Below, piece after piece: positions 14,408 to 25,854 of a DNA stretch of 64,000 nt. The stretch spans positions 1 through 64,000 of the forward strand of contig NZ_JAIUZM010000001.1 of NCBI RefSeq assembly GCF_020171345.1. The letters are read 5' to 3'. The notes beneath the pieces were generated by a model. That model did no database searches and was not told the DNA's origin. It worked only from the letters and a program-made list of their open reading frames with translations. How positions within the stretch are numbered: position 1 is the first letter of the stretch; the number at the start of each line of letters is the position of its first letter. This stretch comes from Microbulbifer agarilyticus (GTDB taxonomy: Bacteria > Pseudomonadota > Gammaproteobacteria > Pseudomonadales > Cellvibrionaceae). The translations under genes and the position numbers were made by a program.

Positions 14408-15875
14408 TGCGGCTACTCCCTTTGCTAACCGATTTATTATCTGGGATCTCTTCCCCGGCCACCGCGGCGGGATTCAAGCTGGTATCCACGCTCTTTTCCA
14501 CAACCTCTTGCGACATCGACTCGCGAAACAGGTCGCCAAGGCTTCGGGAAAGGTGCTCGCGGGAAAAGTCTCTCGCTTCGCGGAAGCGCGCTTCCACCTC
14601 GCGGTACCAGGGGCGCACTTCCAACTCGCGGTGGCCGCTCTCCGGCACCGGTGCCGGGTGCAGCCAATCCAGCATCTGTTGCAGGGTCACCGAATCCAGA
14701 TCGCGTACCAATACAAACTCGTTGCGATCGGTTTGTCCAATCACCTGATTGTCCTGCAGCACCTCGCGGATACGGCGCCACTGCGTGGGACGTATACCCG
14801 CGCGTGAAATATCCTGTTCGCGAATGGTCTGTCCCTGCTGATAATTACAGAAAAACTTCCACAAAATAGACAGGGTTGCCACCAAGTCGGAGTAATTTCG
14901 CCCCTGGGCCGCCGCGTGGTAAGCGGACAGTGTTCGCACCAGCACACACCCTGCCAGCACGATCATCCACAACAAATAGATCCACAACAGGAACAGCGGT
15001 ACAAAGGCGAATGCACCGTAAATCGCCTGTACTGAACTGCGTCCGACGATAGTGCCAAACAGATACTTTGCAAACTCAAAGGCAAAGGCGGTGATCACGC
15101 CGCCCGCAAGCCCATGACGCAGCGGCACACGGCAATTGGGTACCGCCACAAATAGCAAGGTAAAAGCGATGGCGGTAAACACCCAGGGCAGCACCCGCAA
15201 TACCACCGGTAATACGCCCAGGCTATCGTTGTGCGCGAGCACTTTCTGTGAGAACAAATAGGTGGTGGCGGCCATACCGGCCCCGAGCAATATCGGCCCG
15301 AGACTCAGAATCGCCCAGTAGAGTAAAAAGCTGGAAACGCCGCGGCGGCCCTTGGGAATATCCCAGATTGCATTAAACGTGGCCTCGATATTTTTCAGCA
15401 TAAAGCCCGCGGTCAGCAGCAGAATACCAATACCGACACCGGTAAGACGCTGGGCCTGGGTGGAAAAACTATCGATATACTCCTGCACTTCGCGCCCGCT
15501 CTCCGGCACGAAATGGGAAAAGATCTGGTGTTGGATTTTGCTTTCCAGACCCGCGAAGTCCGGGAACAGTGACAGCATGGCGTAACTCACCGTCACCAGG
15601 GGGACGATCGCGAACAGTGTCATGTACGTCAGCGCCGCGGCATTCTGCCGGCAGTTCTTCTCGTTGAACACGGTCCACAAAGAGGTAAAAAAACGACGCC
15701 AGCGGTGCACCATTTCAGTCATGGGTCTTCTCAATTTGTTATAGCTCTTGTCAAACAACTCCCCACACCACTTGCCAATCCGGCTCTCGCTTACCGTGTA
15801 AAACAAGTGGCTACGCGCCATTTTCTCGTGAATGGAGCGTATAAATCCGTGCAATTTGTCTAAAAAGTACGCCAT
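14364..15875 (-). CDS. YihY/BrkB-family inner-membrane protein
   Basis: The 503-residue protein has the YihY (virulence factor BrkB, formerly RNase BN) membrane domain. Six helices are apparent, with family motifs QNAAALTYMTLFAIVPL, TGVGIGILLLTAGFML and SVQAIYGAFAFVPLFLLWIY. About 180 residues of soluble C-terminus follow, including a winged-helix-like RPTQWRRIREVLQDNQVIG, then a Ser/Lys-rich tail. The function is not settled; the RNase BN assignment is known to be wrong. The N-terminal 50 residues are longer than usual. It precedes and overlaps the TlpA gene. Confidence 0.87.
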   Translation of the reverse strand: MAYFLDKLHGFIRSIHEKMARSHLFYTVSESRIGKWCGELFDKSYNKLRRPMTEMVHRWRRFFTSLWTVFNEKNCRQNAAALTYMTLFAIVPLVTVSYAMLSLFPDFAGLESKIQHQIFSHFVPESGREVQEYIDSFSTQAQRLTGVGIGILLLTAGFMLKNIEATFNAIWDIPKGRRGVSSFLLYWAILSLGPILLGAGMAATTYLFSQKVLAHNDSLGVLPVVLRVLPWVFTAIAFTLLFVAVPNCRVPLRHGLAGGVITAFAFEFAKYLFGTIVGRSSVQAIYGAFAFVPLFLLWIYLLWMIVLAGCVLVRTLSAYHAAAQGRNYSDLVATLSILWKFFCNYQQGQTIREQDISRAGIRPTQWRRIREVLQDNQVIGQTDRNEFVLVRDLDSVTLQQMLDWLHPAPVPESGHRELEVRPWYREVEARFREARDFSREHLSRSLGDLFRESMSQEVVEKSVDTSLNPAAVAGEEIPDNKSVSKGSSRNARSGKSSSKTAKS

Positions 15876-15941
15876 ACCTCAGCGTAGACGACCAACCGCA
15901 GGCTGTTAGAATACGCCAAACCTTAACAGGATACGCTTTCG

Positions 15942-17297
<1,356 letters not shown>

Positions 17298-17342
17298 ACC
17301 ACAGAAGAAACACAACAGACCGTTCAACAAGGAGTTTCAGGT

Positions 17343-19211
17343 TTGACCGAATCAACACGTAGCCGCGGGGTTATCCGCCGCTTCTTTGGCGCCATCGGCG
17401 GAGCCATCACCTGGCTGCGCCGGGTGGTTACCAACCTAATCTTCCTGCTGCTACTTCTGTTTATCGGCGTCGCAATATTTGGCGGTGAAGAGCGCATTAC
17501 CGTGCCCCAGGGGGGCGCGTTAAAGGTGGCGCCCAGTGGCTTCCTGGTGGATGAACTCAGCCAGCCAGGCGTGCTACCCGGCTTTTTTGGCGGCCCCTCC
17601 GCGCCGCAAGAGACGCGGGTAAAAGACCTGGTCGACGCCATTGATCACGCGGCCGGCGACAGCCGAATTTCTGCGTTGGTTCTGGAACTCGACAGCCTCG
17701 CCGGCGCCAGCTTGAGCAAGCTCGAAGAAGTGGGTGAAGCGGTGCAACGCTTCAAGGCGAGCGACAAGCCGGTTTATGCCATCGGTGACAACTTCACCCA
17801 GGGCCAGTACTTCCTCGCCAGTCATGCGGACAAGGTGTACATGAACCCGATGGGCTCGCTGCTCATCACCGGTTTCGGCAGCTACCGCAGCTACGTGAAA
17901 AGCGCGCTCGACAAGCTAAAAATCAACTTCCACGTATTCCGCGTGGGCGATTACAAAGACGCCATTGAGCCCTATATCCGCGATGATATGTCGCCTGCCT
18001 CCCGCGAGAACAAAGCGCGCTGGCTCAACCGTTTGTGGAACGAATACACCGAACAGGTGACCGGTTTGCGCAACCTGCCGCCCAGCGCCGTCGATAACTA
18101 TATTGCCGAATTACCGCAAAACCTGCGTGCTGAAGGCGGTAGCTGGGCCAAGGCAGCATTGGCGAATCAATTCGTCGACAAGCTCCTAACCCGTCGCGCG
18201 GCCGTCGCCGAGCTGCAGGAGGTCGTTGGCGAGGCCAAAGAAGATACATCCCAATACCGCGGCATTCATGCGCAGGATTACCTGCGCCACATGAAAATGA
18301 CCAACCTGCCGGATCCGCGCCAGCCAAAAGATAAAGTCGCTCTGATCAGCGCCGCCGGCGCAATCGTCGATGGCGATGCACCGGCCGGACAGATCGGCAG
18401 TGCCAGCCTCGGCAAACTGATTGCCAAGGCCCGCGACAAAAACGTCAAGGCACTGGTGCTGCGTATCGACAGCCCGGGCGGATCGGCATTCGCGTCCGAA
18501 GCGATACGCCAGGAACTGCTCGCCACCCGCGAAGCGGGCATTCCGGTGGTGATTTCCATGGGCAGCGTTGCGGCCTCCGGCGGTTACTGGATTGCGGCCG
18601 GTGGCGATCGTATCTGGGCATCACCGTCGACCATCACCGGTTCCATCGGTGTGTTTGGCGCCTTCCCAACCTTCGAAGACTCGCTGGAACACCTGGGCAT
18701 CTACAACGACGGCGTCGGCACGACCGCGCTGGCGGGCACCATGCGCCTCGACCGGCCGCTGCCTGAGGCCGCCGCCGATATCCTGCAGCAGGGCGTCGAG
18801 CATACCTATGCGCAATTCCTGCAGCTCGTGGCCGAAGCCCGCAACAGTACTCCCGAGGAAATTCACAAGATCGCCCAAGGACAGGTGTGGACGGGTCGTG
18901 CGGCTCTGGAGCTTGGCCTGGTGGATGACCTTGGCAATCTCAAGGATGCCATTGCGGACGCCGCACAATTGGCCGAGATTGATAAGTACGATGTGATGGA
19001 GATCCAGCGCGAGTTGAGCCCGAGTGAAAAGCTGATGCGTGCGCTGGCGGAAAACGTCGATGCCCAGGTGTCAGCCAGCATCGAACGCAACCTGCCGCTG
19101 GGCGCGTGGTTCAGCAGCCTGCAGCCCGCATTGCAACCGTTCGCTGAACTGAAGTCATTCAAAGACCCGCGCGCGCTGTACCTCCGCTGCATGGGTTGCA
19201 TCGCCCCTTAG
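17343..19211 (+). CDS. sppA: Signal peptide peptidase SppA (67-kDa type)
   Basis: The 622-residue protein has one N-terminal membrane span (LIFLLLLLFIGVAIFGG, about residues 36-54) and two tandem ClpP-like serine-protease domains facing the periplasm. The catalytic dyad is visible: Lys205 in VGDYKDAIEPY and Ser412 in GSVAASGGYWIAA. SppA degrades leftover signal peptides in the membrane. The start is TTG at 17343, preceded by AAGGAG. Length fits the double-domain enterobacterial type. The gene begins 45 bases after DUF2069 and may be part of that transcript. Confidence 0.93.
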   Translation: MTESTRSRGVIRRFFGAIGGAITWLRRVVTNLIFLLLLLFIGVAIFGGEERITVPQGGALKVAPSGFLVDELSQPGVLPGFFGGPSAPQETRVKDLVDAIDHAAGDSRISALVLELDSLAGASLSKLEEVGEAVQRFKASDKPVYAIGDNFTQGQYFLASHADKVYMNPMGSLLITGFGSYRSYVKSALDKLKINFHVFRVGDYKDAIEPYIRDDMSPASRENKARWLNRLWNEYTEQVTGLRNLPPSAVDNYIAELPQNLRAEGGSWAKAALANQFVDKLLTRRAAVAELQEVVGEAKEDTSQYRGIHAQDYLRHMKMTNLPDPRQPKDKVALISAAGAIVDGDAPAGQIGSASLGKLIAKARDKNVKALVLRIDSPGGSAFASEAIRQELLATREAGIPVVISMGSVAASGGYWIAAGGDRIWASPSTITGSIGVFGAFPTFEDSLEHLGIYNDGVGTTALAGTMRLDRPLPEAAADILQQGVEHTYAQFLQLVAEARNSTPEEIHKIAQGQVWTGRAALELGLVDDLGNLKDAIADAAQLAEIDKYDVMEIQRELSPSEKLMRALAENVDAQVSASIERNLPLGAWFSSLQPALQPFAELKSFKDPRALYLRCMGCIAP

Positions 19212-19466
19212 CGGGCTTTAAAACGTCCTCGACCAAGGCCATGATGGCGTTCATCGCCACCATGGCCCCTCGCCCCTCCTTCCCAGAGTTTCCCTCTCAT
19301 CCTCGCAGGCCAAACAGCTTCTTCCAACGGAGACCTCCGCTTCAAGGCTCGCCGGGCAATTTTCCAGAACGTCGGCCATGTCACTGCCTGCCGACCTGCT
19401 CATTGGTAGTATTCGCGCCATACTCAGAAAAATATTTGGCAAATTTCGAAACGCGGATATCAAGTC

Positions 19467-20204
19467 ATGAAACTACTCTCCTCCGTTCTCGTCGCACTGC
19501 TTTGTGGCAGCCTTTCGGTGGCATTGCACGCCGAGCCTCCCGAAGGTAAGGGCTGGAAGAAACACCACAAGCACAAAAAGCACAGTTACAAGGAAGAATA
19601 CTGGGAAGGCAACTGCAAGGTTGAGCGGAAGTGGAGCCGTAACGGCGACTATAAGGAAGAGCGCACCTGCAAAACTCCCCGCCGCTATGCCCACCATCAC
19701 GGTCATCACGATACCGCCCGGGTGGTGATTCTGCCCCCATGGTTCGACCAGCGCGCGCCTGAGCCCGAATACCGCCCGGAATGGCGCCCAACCACCCGCA
19801 CCTCCGTGTCGCGCTGTAACAGCGATCAAGTGGGCAGTGTTCTGGGTGGACTGATTGGCGGCGTCATTGGCCACCAAATCGGCGATGGCCGTGGCAACAC
19901 AGCGGCCACCATTGGCGGAGCCATTGCCGGCGTATTGATCGGCGGCGAAGTGGGCCGACGTATGGATCAGCGCAACCAGGCGTGTGTGGCGCAGGCACTG
20001 GAGTTTGCTCCCGAAGGCGAGCGTATCACCTGGCAAAACACCCAGGGCAATGAGAACTACGCGGTAATCCCCGGTAGCGTCGAAATGCGTGGCGATCAGT
20101 ATTGTCGTTCCTACACCGCCGAGTTCTTTACCAACGACGCATCCGACAGCACACGCGGCACCGCCTGCCGTCAGCCGGACGGTACCTGGGTCCGCTCTAT
20201 TTGA
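19467..20204 (+). CDS. Secreted glycine-zipper 2TM protein
   Basis: The 245-residue protein has a signal peptide (LLSSVLVALLCGSLSVALHA). A His/Lys-rich stretch follows (about residues 31-41), then a region with CKVERKWSRNGDYKEERTC. The glycine-zipper pair VGSVLGGLIGGVIGHQIGDG and TIGGAIAGVLIGGEVGRRMD lies around residues 127-170. The C-terminal RITWQNTQGNENYAVIPG and its cysteines form the conserved surface-antigen-like end. The overall plan matches the protein at 9222-9830, making the two distant paralogs. It probably sits in the outer membrane or periplasm. Function is unknown. Confidence 0.82.
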   Translation: MKLLSSVLVALLCGSLSVALHAEPPEGKGWKKHHKHKKHSYKEEYWEGNCKVERKWSRNGDYKEERTCKTPRRYAHHHGHHDTARVVILPPWFDQRAPEPEYRPEWRPTTRTSVSRCNSDQVGSVLGGLIGGVIGHQIGDGRGNTAATIGGAIAGVLIGGEVGRRMDQRNQACVAQALEFAPEGERITWQNTQGNENYAVIPGSVEMRGDQYCRSYTAEFFTNDASDSTRGTACRQPDGTWVRSI

Positions 20205-20596
20205 TTCAGGCGCGGTCTTCTGACTTCGCGGCTCGACAAGGGCATCCCCTCACCGGGAATGCCCTTTCTTTTTTGCGCTCAAGGGCCTCTCAGCCCGCCC
20301 AGCCACCGAATTTCCGTTAGCTGGTCTCCCATCTCCCACATATTTCCGCCGCAACAGGCGCCGCACCCAATTAGTGCACCCCATGCTCTCGCTTCGACTC
20401 GATTACCCAAGATGAGGCATGCGGTTCGATAGCCTGGAATCAACAAGAGAATTACTACGCCAATTGTCGTGTGCAAAGCACCGCTGTGGCTCACTTTCCG
20501 TAGACTGGCACTATTTTTGGATTAGTAGATCTGAGCGCGCTCCTTTTAGGTGACGCTCTCAAGATCTGCATCAGGAAGACCCGCATCTGGAACGGA
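20205..20596. other. Intergenic stretch, terminator only
   Basis: About 390 bases without a supportable gene. It begins with the terminator at 20238-20274. A minus-strand frame at 20279-20494 has no recognisable product and no ribosome binding site. The last 80 bases presumably hold the promoter of the glucosylglycerate operon, but no clear -35/-10 pair was identified. Confidence 0.6.
20238..20274 (+). terminator. Rho-independent terminator after the glycine-zipper gene
   Basis: AAGGGCATCCC-CTCACC-GGGAATGCCCTTT forms a strong stem with one mismatch and is followed by CTTTTTT. Confidence 0.88.
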
Positions 20597-21448
20597 ATGA
20601 ATAAAAATACCCGCCTGTCGCACCAATGGATGATCGTCAGTGATCTGGACGGCACTCTGCTCGATCACTTTACCTACTCGCACCAACCGGCCGATGCGAC
20701 CCTGGTGGATCTGGAAACGGCCGAAATCCCGGTGATTCTGAACAGCAGTAAAACCCGCGACGAGATGTTGACGCTGCGGGACGCACTGCAAAACCGCCAT
20801 CCGTTTATCGTGGAAAACGGTTCCGCGATTTTTATACCCTCGGGTTATTTCCCGCAAAAGCCAGAACACGCACAAGAAGAATCCGGTTACTGGGTTCTGG
20901 AGCCCGGAGCACGTCGCCAGTCCATCCTCGACTTCCTGGCACAGGACAGGAAACGCCACGGCGCACCTTATTTGAATTTTGCCGCCGCCAGTATCGACGA
21001 AATCGTTGCGGCAACCGGGTTGAGCCGCACGCAGGCCGAGCAGGCAAATTCCCGACATTATTCCGAACCGCTGCTCTGGCAGGGTACGGAGCAGGAAAAA
21101 ATGGCGTTTGCTCGCCGCGCCGAGGCCGCCGGCTTCGCCACACTACAGGGCGGACGCTTTCTGCATGTGCTCGGCCAGACCGACAAGGGGCATGCAACGC
21201 AGTTGCTGCAACAAATCTACCAGCAACACAGCAACCGCCCCTGTAAACTGGTCGGCAGTGGCGACGGACCCAACGACCTGGATATGCTGAACGTTGCCGA
21301 CATCGCCATCATCGTACGCTCGCCAACTCATGCCCCCCCCACACTCGACCACCATCCTTTTCTGGCCGTCACACAGAATACTGGCCCGCAAGGCTGGGCA
21401 GATGCCATCCAGAAGCTGCTCGCAACCGAATTTAAAACTGCACAATAA
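20597..21448 (+). CDS. Glucosyl/mannosyl-3-phosphoglycerate phosphatase (HAD, MpgP-like)
   Basis: The 283-residue protein is a HAD-superfamily (Cof/IIB) phosphatase. The nucleophile loop is SDLDGTLLDH (Asp16, Asp18), motif II is VILNSSKTRDEM, and motif IV is GSGDGPNDLDML. FIVENGSAIFIP is the mannosyl-3-phosphoglycerate phosphatase family phrase. It should dephosphorylate the 3-phosphoglycerate conjugate made by the next enzyme to give glucosylglycerate. The glucosyl-3-phosphoglycerate synthase gene follows after 12 bases, which argues for the glucosyl rather than mannosyl substrate. Confidence 0.85.
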   Translation: MNKNTRLSHQWMIVSDLDGTLLDHFTYSHQPADATLVDLETAEIPVILNSSKTRDEMLTLRDALQNRHPFIVENGSAIFIPSGYFPQKPEHAQEESGYWVLEPGARRQSILDFLAQDRKRHGAPYLNFAAASIDEIVAATGLSRTQAEQANSRHYSEPLLWQGTEQEKMAFARRAEAAGFATLQGGRFLHVLGQTDKGHATQLLQQIYQQHSNRPCKLVGSGDGPNDLDMLNVADIAIIVRSPTHAPPTLDHHPFLAVTQNTGPQGWADAIQKLLATEFKTAQ

Positions 21449-21460
21449 TAGGAAATAACT

Positions 21461-22684
21461 GTGACCGATTTTTTCCAAAATGGCGATATCACAACCCTGC
21501 ACAATCTTTCCAATCGCAGCCTGGAGGACATGGAGGCAGACCTTATTCGCTTTGCCAAGCACCGCCCCATGTCGCTGCTACTGCCGTCGCTCTATTCCGA
21601 ACTGGAAGGTGAAGCACTCCCTAAAATTCTAAAAATTCTGGCAGACGTCCCCTACCTGTCCGAAATTGTGATTGGACTGGACCGCGCCGATGAATCCCAG
21701 TACCGCGACGCACTGAAGCAGTTCAGCATACTGCCACAACACGTGCGGGTACTGTGGAACGATGGCCCGCGTCTGCGGCAGCTGGATGCGCAGTTACAGC
21801 GCGACGGCCTCGCCCCGCAAGATGCCGGCAAGGGACGCAATGTGTGGTACTGTCTGGGATATATTCTCGCTTCCGGCCGCGGTGAAGCGGTGGCCCTGCA
21901 CGATTGCGACATCGTCACCTATGACCGCGAGATGCTGGCACGACTGTTCTACCCGGTGGCCAATCCGCAGTTCAACTACGAATTCTGCAAAGGCTATTAT
22001 TCCCGTGTTGCCAACGGAAAAATAAACGGCCGCGTATGCCGCCTGCTGGTGACACCGTTGATTCGTACTCTGAAGAAAATCTACGGTCACACCAAGTATC
22101 TGGAGTACATGGATAGCTTCCGTTACTCCCTCGCCGGCGAGTTCTCCTTCCGCCGCGACGTGATCAATGACCTGCGTATTCCCAGTGACTGGGGACTGGA
22201 AATCGGCGTACTGTCGGAAATGTATCGCAACTACTCCACCAACCGCCTGTGTCAGGTAGACATTGCACACGCTTACGATCACAAGCATCAAGATGTGTCG
22301 TTCGACGATGAGCACGGCGGACTTTCCAAGATGTCCATCGATATCGCGAAATCCTTCTTCCGCAAACTGGCCACCCAGGGTACGGTGTTTTCTTCGGAAA
22401 CCTTCCGCAGCATCAAAGCCACCTACTTCCGCATCGCCCTGGACTTCGTGGAAACCTATCGCAACGACGCCATAATTAATGGCCTGAATTTTGATATACA
22501 CAAGGAAGAACAGACCGTTGAGCTATTCGCGAGCAACCTGGTAAAAGCGGGACAGGCGTTTCTGGAAAACCCGATGGAAACACCGTTCATTCCCAGCTGG
22601 AACCGCATCACCAGCGCGGAACCTGGATTCCTCGACCAGCTCAAGCAGGCGGTGGAAGCCGACTACGAAGAGTACAACGTTTGA
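21461..22684 (+). CDS. gpgS: Glucosyl-3-phosphoglycerate synthase (GT81)
   Basis: The 407-residue glycosyltransferase resembles GpgS: it should join glucose from a nucleotide sugar to 3-phosphoglycerate. LLLPSLYSELEGEALPKIL opens the GT-A domain. The metal-binding motif is HDCDIVTYD (Asp148, Asp150), and YSLAGEFSFRRDVINDL with WGLEIGVLSEM forms the acceptor side. The start is GTG at 21461 with AGGAAATA upstream. Length fits bacterial GpgS of the longer type. It lies between the phosphatase and the GH13_18 phosphorylase, so the product is most likely the compatible solute glucosylglycerate. Regulation by salt or nitrogen limitation is expected but not visible. Confidence 0.85.
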   Translation: MTDFFQNGDITTLHNLSNRSLEDMEADLIRFAKHRPMSLLLPSLYSELEGEALPKILKILADVPYLSEIVIGLDRADESQYRDALKQFSILPQHVRVLWNDGPRLRQLDAQLQRDGLAPQDAGKGRNVWYCLGYILASGRGEAVALHDCDIVTYDREMLARLFYPVANPQFNYEFCKGYYSRVANGKINGRVCRLLVTPLIRTLKKIYGHTKYLEYMDSFRYSLAGEFSFRRDVINDLRIPSDWGLEIGVLSEMYRNYSTNRLCQVDIAHAYDHKHQDVSFDDEHGGLSKMSIDIAKSFFRKLATQGTVFSSETFRSIKATYFRIALDFVETYRNDAIINGLNFDIHKEEQTVELFASNLVKAGQAFLENPMETPFIPSWNRITSAEPGFLDQLKQAVEADYEEYNV

Positions 22685-22726
22685 CCATCGCTCTATTTTC
22701 AGACTTGTAGATATCCGGGGGAGACC

Positions 22727-24481
22727 GTGAATCAATCGACTGCACACCTGCCAATCAAAGAAGTATTGCACCAGAAGGTGATGGATCACCTCACGTTTAT
22801 CTACCCGGAACTCGACGTTGAACCCATTGCGCAAAACCTGATTCGGACGATGCGTCTGGATGAGGACTGCCAAAGTCCGCTTGCGCATAAAAACCTGTGG
22901 GATCAGACCGATATTGCGGTAATCACCTACGGCAACAGCTTTCTGAGCGACAACCAGCCACCGCTGAAGACGCTGCACCACTTTTTACAAGCGCATTTTC
23001 CAATGCTGATCAATACGGTGCACATACTGCCATTCTTCCCCTATTCCAGTGACGACGGCTTTGCGGTATCCGCCTACAAACAGGTGGATCCGCCACTGGG
23101 TGACTGGAGCGATATCCTGCGTATCAGCGCCGATTTTCACCTGATGGCCGACCTCGTAATCAACCACTGTTCCGCCCAGCACGAGTGGTTTACCAACTAC
23201 CAGAAAGGGAAAAGTCCGGGCCGTGATTTTTTTGTCGAGGTAGACCCGAAAGAAGACCTCAGCAAAGTGGTGCGTCCCCGGGTTACACCGCTGCTTCGCG
23301 CAACCAGCACACCAAGGGGCACGCAACATGTCTGGTGTACATTCGGCCACGACCAGATCGACCTGAATTTCGCCAACCCCAAGGTACTAACGAAGATTGT
23401 CGATATTATCCGACTGTATCTGGACATGGGTGTGCGCATCTTCCGTTTGGATGCGGTCGCCTTTATCTGGAAAATTCTCGGCACCAACTGTTTAAACCTG
23501 GAAGAGACCCACGAGATCGTTCGCTTACTGCGCACACTGATTGAGCACGCCGACCCCAACGCGGTCATCATTACCGAAACCAACATTCCCAATCGGGAAA
23601 ACCTGTCCTACTTCGGCAATGCCAATGAGGCGCACTGTATCTACAATTTTTCTCTGCCGCCGTTACTGGTGAATTCACTGGTCACCGGGAACTGTCGCTA
23701 TCTGAAAAACTGGCTGATGAGTATGCCGCCCGCGCAGAATGGCACCACGTATTTCAACTTTATTGCATCCCATGACGGGATTGGTCTGCGGCCGGTAGAG
23801 GGATTGCTGGACGATAGCGAGCAAGAAGCGCTGATTCAGACGATGGAAAATTTCGGCGGGCAGATTTCCTGGCGCGCGCTGGATGACGGCAGTAACAAGC
23901 CTTACGAAATCAATATCTCACTGTTTGACGCCTTGAAAGGCACTACCGCTGGAGAAGATGGCTGGCAGCTAGAGCGCTTTGTGTGTGCCCATGCCATTAT
24001 GCTGGCATTGGAGGGAATACCGGCGTTTTACCTGCACAGCCTGGTGGGCACCACGAACGACTACGAGCGGATGAAAGAGCACGGTCACAACCGCGCCATC
24101 AACCGCCGCCAGTGGCAGGAGCAGGAACTCAACGAGCGCCTGGCAGACCCAGAGAGCCACCATCACAAGGTATTCCACAAACTGCGCCGGTTAATCAAAC
24201 TGCGCCGCGAACAGCCAGCCTTTCACCCCAATGCGACGCAGTTCACCTTGCATCTGGGCGACCATGTGTTTGCGTTCTGGCGTCAGAGCCTGGACCGCAG
24301 GCAGAGTATTTTCTGCCTGAATAACATCTCCGATCAGCCACAAACGGTGTCGCTGAACGCGATCAACCTGATTGGCACGGACACGTGGAAAGATCTGGTG
24401 AGCGATGCCACCTTCGATGACATGCTTGCGAGTATTACCCTCGATCCTTATCAGACGCTCTGGATCAGCAACCGCTGGTAG
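22727..24481 (+). CDS. GH13_18 sugar phosphorylase, probable glucosylglycerate phosphorylase
   Basis: The 584-residue alpha-amylase-fold enzyme belongs to the sucrose phosphorylase subfamily. Catalytic residues are visible: nucleophile Asp242 (FRLDAVAF), acid/base Glu284 (IITETNIPN) and stabiliser Asp350 ([11 protein letters not shown]). [20 protein letters not shown] is the conserved region I area. Subfamily members cleave sucrose, sucrose 6-phosphate or glucosylglycerate with phosphate, giving glucose 1-phosphate. The gpgS operon context favours glucosylglycerate. It begins with GTG 42 bases after gpgS. Together the operon can make the solute and recover its carbon. Confidence 0.83.
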   Translation: MNQSTAHLPIKEVLHQKVMDHLTFIYPELDVEPIAQNLIRTMRLDEDCQSPLAHKNLWDQTDIAVITYGNSFLSDNQPPLKTLHHFLQAHFPMLINTVHILPFFPYSSDDGFAVSAYKQVDPPLGDWSDILRISADFHLMADLVINHCSAQHEWFTNYQKGKSPGRDFFVEVDPKEDLSKVVRPRVTPLLRATSTPRGTQHVWCTFGHDQIDLNFANPKVLTKIVDIIRLYLDMGVRIFRLDAVAFIWKILGTNCLNLEETHEIVRLLRTLIEHADPNAVIITETNIPNRENLSYFGNANEAHCIYNFSLPPLLVNSLVTGNCRYLKNWLMSMPPAQNGTTYFNFIASHDGIGLRPVEGLLDDSEQEALIQTMENFGGQISWRALDDGSNKPYEINISLFDALKGTTAGEDGWQLERFVCAHAIMLALEGIPAFYLHSLVGTTNDYERMKEHGHNRAINRRQWQEQELNERLADPESHHHKVFHKLRRLIKLRREQPAFHPNATQFTLHLGDHVFAFWRQSLDRRQSIFCLNNISDQPQTVSLNAINLIGTDTWKDLVSDATFDDMLASITLDPYQTLWISNRW

Positions 24482-24495
24482 TCAGGTTTACCCCG

Positions 24496-25746
24496 TCAAT
24501 CATCAGCGCCCTGCGGCTGCCGGATATCCAGCTGACGCAGGGCGCCACTGATCCACACCAGCACAAACGCCAGCAGGCTGAAGATGCCGGCCCACAATAG
24601 CGTAGTGAGTGGCGCGGTAAATTCACTGATCACACCGGCGAGCAGTGCCCCGATCGCCGCAGAGCCGAACAGGGAAAACTGGTAGATCGAAATAATTCGG
24701 CTGCGCACCTGCTCCGGTGCCAATACCTGGACAATGGACTTACCCAGCGCTGCCGACGCCGCGGCCACTGCGCCCCAGCAGGCACACAGCAGCGCAAGAC
24801 CAAACGCGGTAGGCCCAAAACTGATCGCAATCAACAGCGCGGCGCTGTAGAGCAGGCACATCAGGACGCCACGGCCGGGATGGTCTCCCTGTCCTCGCCG
24901 CAGCATGACTACGGTTGCGGTCACCGTGCCCACGACAAATGCGATTTGCAGCCAGGCGTAGTAGCTGGCGCCCCGCTCGTAACTTTCCGCCAGCAACGGC
25001 AATACCACCAGGAACACACCGATATGTACCAAGCCGTTAAAGCCGACCAGCAGTACCAGCTCGAAAATTGCGCGGCTCTTGCGCACCTCGGCAAAGCCTT
25101 CCAGCAAGGCGCGCGGTAATTTTTTGGCAGGCTTTTCTAATGGGGCTCCGCCGCGACGCAGGGAAATAAAAAAGCCTGCGGCAAACAGTAATACCACCAC
25201 CTGAATCAGCAGCAGGGTTTCCGCCCCCCAGCTGTCAAACCGGCTGGCCAGCAGCATACCTACCGCCTGCCCACCGTACTGCGCCAGCATCATCCAAGTC
25301 ACCAGATGCTGTACCTGATCCTCCTGCAGCTTACCCCCTACTGGCGGTTGTTGGGCCCCACGTTGCACCAGCGTTTCCCGGGCAGGCTGCAGAAACGCCG
25401 TACACACCCCCAGGCTCACGCCGTACATCAATAACAGCGCCAGACTGGGAATAGAGTGCATCAGGTAATAGGCGAGCACTGCGTGACATAGAGCCAAGCC
25501 CAAGCAGGAGAGTGCGGCGACCCGCGCCGCGTCGATACGGTCCGCCAGCGCACCGCCGAATAGCAAAAATATCAGGTTGGGAAGTAATACCGAGGCCTGC
25601 ACCCAGCTCAGCTGCAGAGCGGGCAACTCGACCAGCGATACCGCGATCCATGGCAGCAAAACCACCTGCAGACCGGTGGCAAGCGAGGTGCCACTGAAGC
25701 CAAGCAGAAAAGTTCGCAGTCGAGCCGCCAGTGCGGGAAAAGTCAT
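24496..25746 (-). CDS. Major facilitator superfamily transporter
   Basis: About 416 residues with 12 predicted membrane helices. The start at 25746 (TFPALAARLRTFLLGFSGT) is preferred; an extended frame to 25830 adds an unlikely Cys-rich leader. The loop 2-3 motif FGGALADRIDAARVAAL is the MFS signature A. The closest style is the enterobactin-exporter/MFS_3 group (EntS-like), with LGVCTAFLQPARETLVQR in helix 4-5. Substrate is unknown. It is convergent with the glucosylglycerate operon (14-base gap), and no functional link is implied. Confidence 0.82.
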   Translation of the reverse strand: MTFPALAARLRTFLLGFSGTSLATGLQVVLLPWIAVSLVELPALQLSWVQASVLLPNLIFLLFGGALADRIDAARVAALSCLGLALCHAVLAYYLMHSIPSLALLLMYGVSLGVCTAFLQPARETLVQRGAQQPPVGGKLQEDQVQHLVTWMMLAQYGGQAVGMLLASRFDSWGAETLLLIQVVVLLFAAGFFISLRRGGAPLEKPAKKLPRALLEGFAEVRKSRAIFELVLLVGFNGLVHIGVFLVVLPLLAESYERGASYYAWLQIAFVVGTVTATVVMLRRGQGDHPGRGVLMCLLYSAALLIAISFGPTAFGLALLCACWGAVAAASAALGKSIVQVLAPEQVRSRIISIYQFSLFGSAAIGALLAGVISEFTAPLTTLLWAGIFSLLAFVLVWISGALRQLDIRQPQGADD

Positions 25747-25854
25747 TTCAGGATCCGGAAAACAGTCACTCGCTACCCGCGTTTTTCCGCTGCAACGATT
25801 CAGCAACAGACACAGAAGCCCGGGATACAAAAAGGGCCGCGATTACAGAACGGT

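Noticed and set aside
20279-20494. 71-codon minus-strand frame between the glycine-zipper and phosphatase genes
   Set aside because: It has no ribosome binding site and reads like random translation.
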